A stretch of 63,343 nucleotides of DNA from an uncultured Rhodospirillales bacterium (GTDB taxonomy: Bacteria; Pseudomonadota; Alphaproteobacteria; Azospirillales; Azospirillaceae): contig CAIYNU010000052.1 of NCBI GenBank assembly GCA_903927615.1, positions 1-63,343 of the forward strand. Direction: 5' to 3'. Both the position numbers and the translations under genes were made by a program. Each line of letters begins with the position of its first letter. The first letter of the stretch is position 1. The notes beneath the pieces were generated by a model. That model was not told where the DNA came from and searched no databases. It worked only from the letters and a program-made list of their open reading frames with translations. Of the stretch, positions 7,559 to 16,084 are shown one piece after another.

Positions 7559-8275
7559 ATGACCCGATCCCATGGTGGTTCCATTGTCATCCTCACCGGG
7601 GCCGGCATTTCGAAGGAATCCGGCCTCGATACCTTTCGCGATACCGACGGCATCTGGGCCAAGGTGCGGATCGAGGATGTGGCGACCCCGGAAGCGTTCG
7701 CGCGCAATCCGTCCCGCGTGCACGAGTTCTACAACACAAGACGGCGCCGGCTGCTGGCGGAGGATATCGGACCCAATGCCGCCCATCGGGCTTTGACCGA
7801 ATTGGAAGCCCAATGGCCTGAATCGGTCTTGCTGGTGACGCAAAACATTGACGATCTCCACGAGCGGGCCGGGCATCGTCAATTGATTCATATGCATGGA
7901 GAGCTTCTTAAGGCACGATGCGCGTTCTGCGGGTGCATCCGAGCCTGGCGTGCCGACCTGTCGGTGGCGTTGTCGTGTGACGCTTGCGGTCGTAGCGGCG
8001 GCCTGCGGCCTCATGTGGTTTGGTTCGGCGAAATGCCGTTGGAGATGGACGCCATTTTTTCGGCTCTGGCGGCGTGCAAGCTGTTTCTGTCCATCGGGAC
8101 GTCAGGCCATGTCTACCCGGCGGCCGGTTTCGTGGGCGCCGCCGCCAGCCATGGTGCCCGGACCGTTGAATTGAATCTGGAGCCGTCGGCCGGAACCAGC
8201 CTTTTTGACGAATCGATCCAGGGACCGGCCAGCGTTATCGTTCCGGCCTTTGTTCAACGCCTGCTGGCGGGGTGA
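7559..8275 (+). CDS. cobB: NAD-dependent protein deacylase, sirtuin class III
   Basis: A 238-residue Sir2-family enzyme that removes acyl groups from lysine using NAD. It has the NAD pocket GAGISKESGLDTFRD, TQNIDDLHERAG, the catalytic His in HMHGE, a four-Cys zinc site (CAFC and CDAC), and RPHVVWFGE. The Tyr-x-x-Arg pair in EFYNTRRR marks class III enzymes, which prefer succinyl or malonyl lysine. The ATG at 7559 is chosen over an upstream GTG. The stop codon overlaps the start of the uracil-DNA glycosylase gene, so the two are probably co-translated. Confidence 0.93.
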   Translation: MTRSHGGSIVILTGAGISKESGLDTFRDTDGIWAKVRIEDVATPEAFARNPSRVHEFYNTRRRRLLAEDIGPNAAHRALTELEAQWPESVLLVTQNIDDLHERAGHRQLIHMHGELLKARCAFCGCIRAWRADLSVALSCDACGRSGGLRPHVVWFGEMPLEMDAIFSALAACKLFLSIGTSGHVYPAAGFVGAAASHGARTVELNLEPSAGTSLFDESIQGPASVIVPAFVQRLLAG

Positions 8276-8889
8276 TGGTCGCCGGGGCGACGGTTCCAGA
8301 CGAAGAGTTGGCGGCGTTGCTGGCGGAGGTTCGGGCCTGCCGGGTGTGTGCGGCGGCACTGCCGCTCGGTCCCCGTCCGGTGCTGCGGGTCACCCGAACA
8401 GCCAGGTTGCTGATTGTCGGCCAGGCGCCGGGAACCCGGGTCCACGACACCGGCATTCCGTGGAACGACGCCAGTGGTGACCGTTTGCGTCAATGGCTGG
8501 GGCTGGACCGGGGCCTTTTTTATGACGAGCATCGGGTCGCCATTCTGCCGATCGGTTTCTGTTATCCCGGCACCGATGCAAAGGGTGGCGACCGGCCGCC
8601 CCGTCCGGAATGCGCGCCGCTGTGGCATCCACCGTTGCGAGCCCACTTGGCTTGCGTTCGTCTGACACTTCTGGTTGGCGGCTATGCCCAGGCCTATTAT
8701 TTGGGAGCGCGCCGAAAGCAGACCGTCACCGCGACCGTCCAAGCCTGGCGGGACTATTTGCCGGAATTCCTGCCGACGCCTCATCCCAGTTGGCGGAACA
8801 CAGCCTGGCTTCAGCGCCATCCCTGGTTCGACGCCGAGTTGGTGCCGATGTTGCGGCAGCACGTGGCGGAGTTGGTGGCGGGCGGCTGA
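8275..8889 (+). CDS. Uracil-DNA glycosylase superfamily protein
   Basis: A 204-residue member of the family 4-like uracil-DNA glycosylases, which excise uracil from DNA. The motif GQAPGTRVHDTG corresponds to the water-activating loop and PTPHPSWRN to the DNA-intercalation loop. Four cysteines (CRVC near residue 23, then two spaced by 16 residues around GFCYPG and RPEC) fit the 4Fe-4S site of this family. The start ATG overlaps the cobB stop, and a GTG lies one codon earlier. Activity on uracil is inferred from family. Confidence 0.85.
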   Translation: MVAGATVPDEELAALLAEVRACRVCAAALPLGPRPVLRVTRTARLLIVGQAPGTRVHDTGIPWNDASGDRLRQWLGLDRGLFYDEHRVAILPIGFCYPGTDAKGGDRPPRPECAPLWHPPLRAHLACVRLTLLVGGYAQAYYLGARRKQTVTATVQAWRDYLPEFLPTPHPSWRNTAWLQRHPWFDAELVPMLRQHVAELVAGG

Positions 8890-8940
8890 TTTCGGTGACG
8901 GTTATCCTGGTTCGGTGCTTTGGCTGGTTCGAGGGGCCGG

Positions 8941-9732
8941 TCAGAGGTCCAGGGCGTCGGCCGCCCGCTCGCGCGTGGGGATGACATTCGTGATGCCAAG
9001 GGCAATGATCCGGTCCTTGAGCGGGCAATCATCGAGCGATAGGTAGGCTTGCTTGCCCAGCGTTTCCAGGTATCCCCCTGCGATCATGATGGTTCCGTAC
9101 CCAAAGTCGTCCGCCTTATCGACATTGTTAAGATCAAGGACGATCAATTCGGCGTAGACCTTGTCAATCTCCTTGAGCGCGGTATTGACCAGCACCTTGT
9201 TCTCGTCGGTCAGGTGCCCCGTTAATTCCAGAATCGCCAGTGCCCCGCGATTGATGATGCAATACGTCAGGGTCGGCGGGAGTTGCCTGGTGGCGTCCGG
9301 TGGTGCCGGTCGGTAATCGTCAAGTTTCTTGGTCGGCGTGATGGCGCGTGCGCGGCGGGCGACGAAATCGACAACTTTCTGTTGTAGCTTTTGCACATCG
9401 AATGGCTTCACCAAAAGGTCGTTGACCTTCATCCGCTGTCCCCGAATCAGGGCAATCAGGTCGTGATCAACAATGCCGGTCACCATGATGATGTGCGTCT
9501 TGTGCACTGCGGGGTCTGCCCGAAGCTCCATCAGAAATTCAAGGCCCGTCATGCGGGGCATGATATTATCCAGCACGATCAGATCGTGATGTCGATTCCG
9601 ATAGCCGCGCAAAGCTTCAACCCCATTCCCGGCATAGTCGATATCCGAAATACCGGCTGCCGATATTGCCTTCTCGATGATCGAGCGCATCATAGGGTTG
9701 TCGTCAACGATCAAGGCAGACAATGACGTCAT
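8941..9732 (-). CDS. Receiver-STAS two-domain signalling protein
   Basis: A 263-residue protein. The N-terminal CheY-like receiver (~1-125) has the acidic pair VDD, the phosphoacceptor Asp in LIVLDNIMP and the conserved Lys in LLVKPFD. The C-terminal ~110 residues look like a STAS domain of the anti-sigma-antagonist type (LDLNNVDKADDFGYG). The phosphorylatable Ser of the DSSG motif is not conserved; the site reads DDFG. The receiver may therefore replace Ser phosphorylation as the switch. It is convergent with the glycosylase gene and has no kinase beside it. Confidence 0.85.
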   Translation of the reverse strand: MTSLSALIVDDNPMMRSIIEKAISAAGISDIDYAGNGVEALRGYRNRHHDLIVLDNIMPRMTGLEFLMELRADPAVHKTHIIMVTGIVDHDLIALIRGQRMKVNDLLVKPFDVQKLQQKVVDFVARRARAITPTKKLDDYRPAPPDATRQLPPTLTYCIINRGALAILELTGHLTDENKVLVNTALKEIDKVYAELIVLDLNNVDKADDFGYGTIMIAGGYLETLGKQAYLSLDDCPLKDRIIALGITNVIPTRERAADALDL

Positions 9733-9939
9733 TGACCCGGTCCTATCATGTTGTGCAATCGGCTTTGGCGGTGTCGTTGATGCAAGATATAGCTCACGTT
9801 GATTGCTGATGGGACAGAAAAAGTTTTCGAATAGCGAAGGTGCTAAGCTCTAACATTTCTCTCGACACAAAAACCTGAATATCAAATCTTTTACACGATC
9901 CTTCAACCAACGACAGGCTCAATGTTAATCCATTAATAT

Positions 9940-10140
9940 GAGCGCGGTGATCGCACACCAACTGATCCTAGGAAGATCACTGGGAGCACCCCACATATGT
10001 ACGTTTCGCGCGCAATGTCAAAAGAAAACATCAACGGACATATTGGGCCTGAAAACCGTCATCATAGTGGCTGTTTATTATCTGGCTTTGTAGATATTAG
10101 GGAGTGTCTGCCGGTTTGATGCCGGCAGACATCTTTTCAT
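9940..10140 (+). ncRNA. Candidate small RNA (boundaries uncertain)
   Basis: The region is inferred from the orphan intrinsic terminator at its 3' end and from internal dyads. It has no open reading frame of note. The 5' end is a guess, because no confident promoter can be read. Confidence 0.25.
10105..10140 (+). terminator. Intrinsic terminator, plus strand
   Basis: A perfect 10-bp stem, TGTCTGCCGG (10105-10114) with CCGGCAGACA (10122-10131), has a 7-base loop and is followed by TCTTTTCATTT. On the minus strand no T-tract follows, so it does not serve the DUF4139 gene. Confidence 0.7.
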
Positions 10141-10165
10141 TTAAAACGAAAAGTAACCGTCGGCT

Positions 10166-12256
10166 TTACAGGTTCAGCGCCTTAACATAGTCTGCCAGCG
10201 CCTGCTGGGCGGTTTCGGCTGCCGCTCGGGCTGCGGTCAGGTCCTGGCTGAGCTTGTCCATCCGGTTCTCCTGATCTCCAAGTCTGGCCACGTAGCGATG
10301 CCCCAGATCGCTGGCGGCGGTGACTGCCTGAAGGTTATCGCGCAGTCGCTGCTGATCCTTGGTCAACTCTGTCATATTCCGTTCCAATCGGTCGACCTTT
10401 TGCTGGTTTTCAGCGATGGTGGCCCGCAACTGCGCGATTTTAGCCACCGCCTGTCGCAATTCGGTGGACAGTGTGCGGGCATTGAGCATGAAATTGATCT
10501 GTTCGGCCGGAATGTCAACCAGCTCAAAATGATCCTGGCGCGGCCGTTCAACCGCTACTGTGACCGTCGCGGTCTGCCCCGCGGCCACGGTGGCGGTGAT
10601 GCGGTAAGCATCGGCGGTGGTCTCGACGATGTCGGCCGCCGGGACCACGAGGTCCCAGCCGGTTTGGCGTGGATGCTCGATCACCAGTTTCCGCGGTTCG
10701 TGGGCGGCGCCGGTGATGGTGTAGGTGGTGGTGGCGCGATCGATGGTGATCAGCTCCAGCACCCCGTCGGCGATGCGACCGCGCGATAGCGTCTCGGTCT
10801 GGCTGTCGCTGCGATCAATAGTCATTTTCTGGTCGACGGCAAAGCTGAGCAGGCGAACCTCCCCGGCGGGCAGAGTCGCGAGCCGGGCATCCCCGACATA
10901 GATCACGTCACCATTGGCGTCGCGCTGGTAAAGGGTCAGAATCCCCGGGGGCAGGCCGGCGCCGCTGTCGTTGGTCAGCCGCACCGCGGCCAGCGGATGG
11001 CGGGGTTCGGTGGTCGGCTGATAGAGCGCCAGGGGCTCCGCCGGTACCGAACGGTTCAGAAGCGGAAGCAAAAGCGAGTGGCCGTTGGCGACCGTGACCG
11101 GGGCCGGGTCGTGGAAGGTGACGTGCGTTGCCGCTTCGCCCGCTTCGGCGGCGGCGACGGCGGCAAATTGTCCGGGGGGCGCCGCCTTGGCGGCGGGCGC
11201 CGGCATCATTGGCGCGGGCACACCGGTTGCGTCGTTCATCATCCCCAGTCCCAGTCCGCGGGTGAGGGAGCGATGGGCCTGTTCTTCGGTCAAGGCCCGC
11301 GGCGGCGGTGCCGGCGTTGCCCCTTGGTCGAGCTTGGGCAACACCCGACCCATGACTTCAACCGGTATCTCGGGGCGGGCGACGTAATAGGCCTCGTACA
11401 GCGCCTGACGAAAGGTTACGGGTTGGCCCGAGATGACGGTCAGGTCGACGCCGTTCCAGTCTTCTCCGCTCAGATTTTCGAGCACGGCCCAGCCCTGGAG
11501 CCCTCCCCGGGGGGCGGCACCGGTATCATCGGCGAGGGTCAGGCGATACGTGGTCTTCCACAGCGGCGCGTCGACCACATAGGCGACTCGCACCGTCCGC
11601 TCCCGGGGGCCGGTACCGGTGGTGTGCAACGTCAGAGTGCGGCGGTCGCGCTCGCCATGCTGGGCGATGGCGGTGAGGGCGGCGTCCAACTGGCTTCGGA
11701 GGCGGTCATCGGTCGGTCGGACGGTCTCGACGTCCTCAAGGAGCGCCTGACGCAACCCATCACTGGTCATCAGACTCAGACGATGGCGCGTCACGGTGCC
11801 GGCATGGTCGGGCAGTTGAACCGGCTCTGCGGTGATGGACACCAGCCGGCCGGTTAGCGGGTGAGGACCGGTGAGTTGAAGTTCGGCGCCGCGCAGCGCC
11901 TTGAACAGAGCCTGGGGCGATTCCAGCGATTCGGGTCCGAACGGCAATTCCCGGAATAGGGCGTGGAGCGGTTCGCGGCCGGGCAGGCTGATGGTGCCGA
12001 TCCCGCCCTGATCGTCATAGACGACGATGCTTTTGAGAATATCGTCGACCCGATCCCGCGGGACGGTCAAGGACAGGTCGGCGTCCCCCGCGACGGTGGC
12101 CTGGTATTCGAAATAACCGACGCCGCCGGTGGACAGCATCACCCGCTTGAGGATCAATGCCGGTTCTGCGGCGGCGCCGGGCGCATCGGCCAGTCCCGCC
12201 AGCAGCAAGAGTACAGCGGGGACCATGGCGGTCCTGACACGGCGTTTCGGTAGCAT
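10166..12256 (-). CDS. Secreted DUF4139-domain protein
   Basis: A 696-residue exported protein. The start at 12256 is favoured by AAGGAG just upstream and gives a clean signal peptide (RTAMVPAVLLLLAGLADA, residues ~8-30). The N-terminal domain contains STGGVGYFEYQ. The DUF4139 core includes LWKTTYRLTLADD and LENLSGEDWNGVDLTVISG. A Pro/Ala-rich insert follows in the middle, and the last ~110 residues are coiled coil (repeated Gln/Leu/Asn heptads). The family has no firmly known biochemical role in bacteria. Its surface or periplasmic location is inferred. Confidence 0.85.
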   Translation of the reverse strand: MLPKRRVRTAMVPAVLLLLAGLADAPGAAAEPALILKRVMLSTGGVGYFEYQATVAGDADLSLTVPRDRVDDILKSIVVYDDQGGIGTISLPGREPLHALFRELPFGPESLESPQALFKALRGAELQLTGPHPLTGRLVSITAEPVQLPDHAGTVTRHRLSLMTSDGLRQALLEDVETVRPTDDRLRSQLDAALTAIAQHGERDRRTLTLHTTGTGPRERTVRVAYVVDAPLWKTTYRLTLADDTGAAPRGGLQGWAVLENLSGEDWNGVDLTVISGQPVTFRQALYEAYYVARPEIPVEVMGRVLPKLDQGATPAPPPRALTEEQAHRSLTRGLGLGMMNDATGVPAPMMPAPAAKAAPPGQFAAVAAAEAGEAATHVTFHDPAPVTVANGHSLLLPLLNRSVPAEPLALYQPTTEPRHPLAAVRLTNDSGAGLPPGILTLYQRDANGDVIYVGDARLATLPAGEVRLLSFAVDQKMTIDRSDSQTETLSRGRIADGVLELITIDRATTTYTITGAAHEPRKLVIEHPRQTGWDLVVPAADIVETTADAYRITATVAAGQTATVTVAVERPRQDHFELVDIPAEQINFMLNARTLSTELRQAVAKIAQLRATIAENQQKVDRLERNMTELTKDQQRLRDNLQAVTAASDLGHRYVARLGDQENRMDKLSQDLTAARAAAETAQQALADYVKALNL

Positions 12257-12382
12257 GGCGGCTCCTTCTTCAGTGTTTCCGTTGGTGTTACCGCCTGCGG
12301 CGTCCAACTCATGGCGCCAACAGGCGATGATGGCATCCCATCATCGCTTACGATCGCGGACGCGGCCATCCGGAGGTTCGCT

Positions 12383-12417
12383 GCGGCGCTGGGGGCGCAA
12401 GCCGCCCCCGACGCTGC
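12383..12417. other. Strong GC hairpin in intergenic region
   Basis: GGGGGCG (12391-12397) pairs with CGCCCCC (12403-12409) across CAAGC, and outer bases extend the stem to ~15 bp with two wobbles and one mismatch. It lies downstream of the CoA transferase on the minus strand. No T-tract follows, so it could be a Rho-assisted 3' end or an mRNA-stabilising element. Confidence 0.4.
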
Positions 12418-12525
12418 GGCGGGAGATCGGCGATGGTGTTGTGCGCTTCCCGCGCCGGCATCCATTGGCCCAAAGGACAGTCTGCCCGGTTCCGGTGGCC
12501 GGCGTCATGCTGGACCGGTCACTGG

Positions 12526-13638
12526 TCACAACCAGATGGCATCGGCCGTTGCGGCGTCAACCTCCACCAGGGGGGCGCGGCGGGGCGGCGGGGCGCCGTC
12601 GACGCGGAGGCCAAGCAGGGCTTCGATCAACGGCTCCTGGCCGTCATGGCGGACCAGTTGGCCGCGCGCCGCGACTTGGGGGTGATCGGGCAGTGTTTCG
12701 AACGGGACCACCGCTTCGAAGCAACAATCAGCCGGGTCAAGGCGTTCGCGCCAGTGCTCCAGCGTGTGAGCGGCGAACATCTTCGTCAGGTCCTGGATCA
12801 AAGACTGTTGCGGCATCGGTTCGTTCTGGCGGTCGATCCAGTCGCGCCGGTCGACCGCCAGGCAGAAGGATTCCCAGAACTTGGGCTCGAGGGCGGCCAA
12901 GACCGCGAATCGGTCGTCGGCGGTGCGATACAGATGATAACAGGCGCTGCCGCCGGTCAGCAGGCCGGTTTCACGGGCGGGCAGAGTGCCGCGCGCAGCC
13001 AGGGTCAACGGGACCGATTGCCAGGCCAGCACCGTTTCCATCAGGCTCACGTCCAGATGAACGCCGCGACCGCTGCGACTGCGTCCGAACAGCCCCGCGA
13101 CGGCCGCCAAAGCCGCCTGCTGCGCCGCGGCATGGTCGCTCATGGGCGGGCAGATCATCACCGGCGTTTCGGCGGTGCCCGAACCGGCCAATCCGCCGCC
13201 CACCGCAACGTAGGTCAGGTCATGGCCGGCGCGGAGCCGGTAGGGTCCGCTTTGCCCCCAACCGGACAGCGCCACATGCACCAGGCCAGGATTGAGCGCG
13301 GCAAGGCGCTCGCGGCCCAAACCCAGGCGGTCGAGGGTGCCGGGCCGGAAGCTCTCGATCAGGACGTCGGCTCGAGTCAATAACCGCCCGACCGAGTTCC
13401 GTCCGGAGTCGGTCTTCAAGTCGAGTTTCAGGACTCGTTTTCCAGCATTCACCAATTTGTAATCCGCGGCCCAGCCTTCGGCGTCGGGTGGCCCGAAACG
13501 GCGCAACGGGTCGCCGATCGGCGGTTCGACTTTTATCACGGAGGCCCCCAAATCAGAGAGTATTTGGGCGGCTAATGGCCCCGGAAAATATTGGCTAACG
13601 TCAAGGACGCGGATTCCGGAGAGTAATTTATGAGTCAT
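12526..13638 (-). CDS. Family III CoA transferase / alpha-methylacyl-CoA racemase-like
   Basis: A 370-residue CaiB/BaiF-family enzyme. These either transfer CoA between carboxylic acids or epimerise 2-methylacyl-CoAs. It opens with LLSGIRVLDVSQYFPGP and carries GASVIKVEPPIGDPLR. The block SGWGQSGPYRLRAGHDLTY has the GHD Asp typical of the racemase branch. Racemase is thus likelier than formyl-CoA-type transferase, but the substrate is unknown. Sixty-seven upstream codons are open but lack family similarity, so the start is set at 13638. Confidence 0.85.
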   Translation of the reverse strand: MTHKLLSGIRVLDVSQYFPGPLAAQILSDLGASVIKVEPPIGDPLRRFGPPDAEGWAADYKLVNAGKRVLKLDLKTDSGRNSVGRLLTRADVLIESFRPGTLDRLGLGRERLAALNPGLVHVALSGWGQSGPYRLRAGHDLTYVAVGGGLAGSGTAETPVMICPPMSDHAAAQQAALAAVAGLFGRSRSGRGVHLDVSLMETVLAWQSVPLTLAARGTLPARETGLLTGGSACYHLYRTADDRFAVLAALEPKFWESFCLAVDRRDWIDRQNEPMPQQSLIQDLTKMFAAHTLEHWRERLDPADCCFEAVVPFETLPDHPQVAARGQLVRHDGQEPLIEALLGLRVDGAPPPRRAPLVEVDAATADAIWL

Positions 13639-14302
13639 GTCGCACCATATACGTCGTTGTGAGGGTCTGATGCCGCTTTTTTGCACATAATCACCCGCGA
13701 CGGCGGGCATGATGCGCCTTGAATCCCAGCGGGGCTGTTTGGAATTGTAGCCAAAATCTATGCTCTTTCGTAACGAAATGTAAACCGTCCGGAATTGGCG
13801 TCGTTGACGAAATTTACAAATGGTTATCATTTTCGACAAATGCAGAAATAAAATGTAGCCATTGGGAACCCGGAGCGGCGGTGTGAAATAGGGTTAGGGC
13901 TTAGTGCCTACAACTAACAACTTACACCGTCTGATCGGTCTTGACCTTTTCCGGACTTTATGCAATCAAATGACCAATACGATTGAGCTGCGTTACTATG
14001 GTTGAGAACAGAGGGCGGAAATCGTCATCATGTGCTCAATGACCGGTATTCGCGGGCGATCCAACTGTTTGGTAAACCAAGGGCTGACAAGAGAAAAAAG
14101 ACAGTTAACATAATAACCATTATTTGCAAAAAAAAAACGCATTGCTTCTGAGCCGGTCGGGAAAATTGGCATTGTCTGAGCAGGACAAGGCGTCTGAAGG
14201 TGCCGGCAGGGAGTGTTTAGCACTGGATAGAAGTCGTCACGGCTTGATCAAGTGACGGTTCTCAACCTAAGTCGTTCCTAGATCAAATGAAGGAAACGGT
14301 CC
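13639..14302. other. Divergent intergenic region
   Basis: About 660 bases separate the CoA transferase (minus) from the XRE regulator (plus). The region is AT-rich with an A10 run near 14128. A 75-codon minus-strand frame (13996-14223) shows no family features and is not called. A dyad near 14236-14256 is annotated separately. Promoters for both flanking genes must lie here. Confidence 0.5.
14236..14256. promoter_or_regulatory. Dyad upstream of XRE regulator, possible autoregulatory operator
   Basis: GTCAC (14236-14240) and GTGAC (14252-14256) are perfect inverted arms enclosing the palindrome CTTGATCAAG. The centre lies ~57 bases before the start codon of the helix-turn-helix gene, a usual position for self-repression. 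The motif is not known to me. Confidence 0.35.
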
Positions 14303-14884
14303 GTGAAACGGAAAACGCGAGGAAAGGGCGAAGGCCCAAACGAAATTGACGGTCTTGTGGGGGAGAGATTGCGGGAGCTGCGGATGCTGGTGGGCTTGAG
14401 CCAGAGCGAGTTGGCCGCGACCATCGGTCTTACCTTCCAACAGTTGCAGAAGTATGAGCGCGGCGTTAACCGGATTTCTGCAAGCAAGCTCTATTTACTG
14501 TCCCGTCACCTGAATGTTCCGGTGACCGCGTTGTTTGCCGATTTGGAGGGGACCCGGGGCGGGCAGGCCGTATCGCCCTCCGAGGAAGACGGTGCGCCCG
14601 CAACCGAAATGACCGAAGAGATCAATGGTCAGTTGCGGTCGCGCGAGGCGCTGGTGCTGGCCCGGCATTACATGCGCATCAAGGATGTCGAGGCGCGAGC
14701 GGCGCTCAGGGCCTTTGCCGATGCCTGTGCCGGGCTGATGCCGGCGGAGTCCCGGACTTATCCGCCACGGGTTCCAATGACTCGGCCGAGGTCTGCGGTG
14801 GTTTACGATCAGGACCAGGCGCCGCGGCGCGCAAGACGGCCGCGCGGCGTGGTCTGGCATCCCACCGATATCGGACGTCTTTGA
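14303..14884 (+). CDS. XRE-family helix-turn-helix regulator
   Basis: A 193-residue cytoplasmic DNA-binding protein. The Cro/CI-type helix-turn-helix lies at ~18-75 (LRELRMLVGLSQSELA, then the recognition helix FQQLQKYERGVNRIS). This form is common in alphaproteobacteria, often with roles in surface or stress control. The C-terminal half is basic, disordered and Arg-rich. The GTG start has AAGGAA about 8 bases upstream. Autoregulation through the dyad at 14236-14256 is possible. Targets cannot be read from sequence. Confidence 0.88.
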   Translation: MKRKTRGKGEGPNEIDGLVGERLRELRMLVGLSQSELAATIGLTFQQLQKYERGVNRISASKLYLLSRHLNVPVTALFADLEGTRGGQAVSPSEEDGAPATEMTEEINGQLRSREALVLARHYMRIKDVEARAALRAFADACAGLMPAESRTYPPRVPMTRPRSAVVYDQDQAPRRARRPRGVVWHPTDIGRL

Positions 14885-14969
14885 TCGGAAGCTTGAGGGG
14901 ATCGGAAGCTTGGGGACTGGCCGGGCGAACTGGTGTTGCTCAGCCTGTGGCCGTTTCCTCGTGGGTTGG

Positions 14970-15602
14970 CTATCGCCGGCGGGGGGGCGGGGGCGGCCGG
15001 GTTGCCACCAGTTCTCGATAACGCTGTAGGAACTGGGCCATGGCGGCGTCGGGATCGAGGGGCTCGATGGCCGTTGCCGCTGGCGGGGGCAGGTTGCGCC
15101 AATTGACCCGGTGGGGGGCGCACAGATCCCGCAACTCGGTGGCCAGGGCGCGCTGGTCCGCGATTTTGACGACCTCCGGCTCCGGACAGCGAAAGCCAAA
15201 ACGCGCCGCCAGGGCGTCTTTGAGGGGGGCGATCGCGTCCCGGATCGCGGCACGACCGATCCGGATTTTCCAGGGGGTTGGCCAGTCTCCGGTGAAGGCT
15301 TCTTCGCTGTCATGCATTAAGGCGTCGAAGGCGAACGCGGCCGGGGCCAGTTCGCTGGCCAGCACGCAGTGCTGGGCGACGCTGTAGAAGGCCCGGGTGT
15401 TGCCCGCAAACCGGCATTGATACGCCAGCGGCCGGGCAATGTCCTCGATTTCGAAGCGGCTGAAGTCCGGGCGTTCCAGGTCCACCGTTCGTCCGGAATA
15501 GGTCAGCAGAACCGCAGTCGGTTCCGGCAGGTCGAGCAGGTCGAACTGGTCGGGGTCGGCCTGGAGGGGGGAACGGGGCTGGGGCCGGGGACGACGGGAC
15601 AT
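14970..15602 (-). CDS. HD-domain phosphohydrolase (YfbR-like)
   Basis: A 210-residue HD-superfamily hydrolase. The metal ligands are visible in order: His in YSVAQHCVLAS, His-Asp in ALMHDSEEAF, and a distal Asp in VVKIADQRA. Relatives include YfbR-type 5'-nucleotidases and phage-borne HD hydrolases that act on nucleotides. The N-terminus (Pro/Arg-rich) and a Pro/Arg tail are extra. The frame is open 43 codons further up, but that part lacks family similarity, so the start is placed at 15602. The true substrate is unknown. Confidence 0.8.
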   Translation of the reverse strand: MSRRPRPQPRSPLQADPDQFDLLDLPEPTAVLLTYSGRTVDLERPDFSRFEIEDIARPLAYQCRFAGNTRAFYSVAQHCVLASELAPAAFAFDALMHDSEEAFTGDWPTPWKIRIGRAAIRDAIAPLKDALAARFGFRCPEPEVVKIADQRALATELRDLCAPHRVNWRNLPPPAATAIEPLDPDAAMAQFLQRYRELVATRPPPPPRRR

Positions 15603-15765
15603 GACGCCTGTTATATAGCGGAAGCGATGGTTGCTGACACAAGCCGGCTGACGGTTCGGTGCGCCGGCCATGAGTCCGTCGCCCCTGATGATCGTCTTCC
15701 CGATATGGGGGGCGCCGATAAGTGTTGACACCCGGGGCGGGTTGTTTCCATCCTATCACCTGTGA

Positions 15766-15958
15766 CGGTTCCCGGATGGTGGTTGTCCGCCCGAAGGGAT
15801 GAAAAGGGAACGCGGTGTGGCTTTCGAGCCAAAAGCCGCGGCTGCCCCCGCAACTGTAAGCGGTGAGTCGTTGCCTAACCCGTGCCACTGGTCGTCCGCA
15901 GGACGGCTGGGAAGGCTGGCGACAGACGGTGACCCGCGAGCCAGGAGACCTGCCGTCA
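15766..15958 (+). promoter_or_regulatory. Cobalamin riboswitch
   Basis: Nearly all conserved blocks are present in order: GGGAA and CGGTG near 15806-15817, GCTGCCCCCGCAACTGTAAG (15841-15860), GCCACTG (15884-15890), GGGAAGGC (15909-15916), GACCCGCGAGCCAGGAGACC and TGCC (15931-15954). Adenosylcobalamin binding would shut off the downstream permease. The element ends ~125 bases before the start codon, leaving room for an expression platform. Confidence 0.95.
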
Positions 15959-16084
15959 CAGGCGCATCGGGCGCAGGACGTTGGCCGGGGTGGCCAATGG
16001 GGTCTGGGGCGGCACGGTGGTGCCGTGTCCGGTGTTGTTCCTGCGTGCGGTTGTGCTGGTCCATCAACCGCATTCGTGGGTGAA

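Larger units (their letters stand above)
9733..10165. other. Intergenic region with orphan terminator
   Basis: No protein gene is supported across these 433 bases. The middle is AT-rich. GTGATC (9947-9952) and GATCAC (9975-9980) form a dyad. A strong intrinsic terminator for the plus strand lies at 10105-10140, although no plus-strand gene is upstream; both flanking genes are on the minus strand. An unannotated plus-strand transcript is therefore likely. Confidence 0.5.

Noticed and set aside
12129-13295. 388-codon plus-strand ORF
   Set aside because: Arg/Pro/Gly-rich antisense of the CoA transferase and DUF4139 genes.
13996-14223. 75-codon minus-strand ORF in the divergent gap
   Set aside because: No recognisable domain and no good start; kept only as part of the intergenic description.
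15863-16084. Extended N-terminus of the Ni/Co permease
   Set aside because: Lies inside the cobalamin riboswitch and its spacer; family homologs start near 16085.
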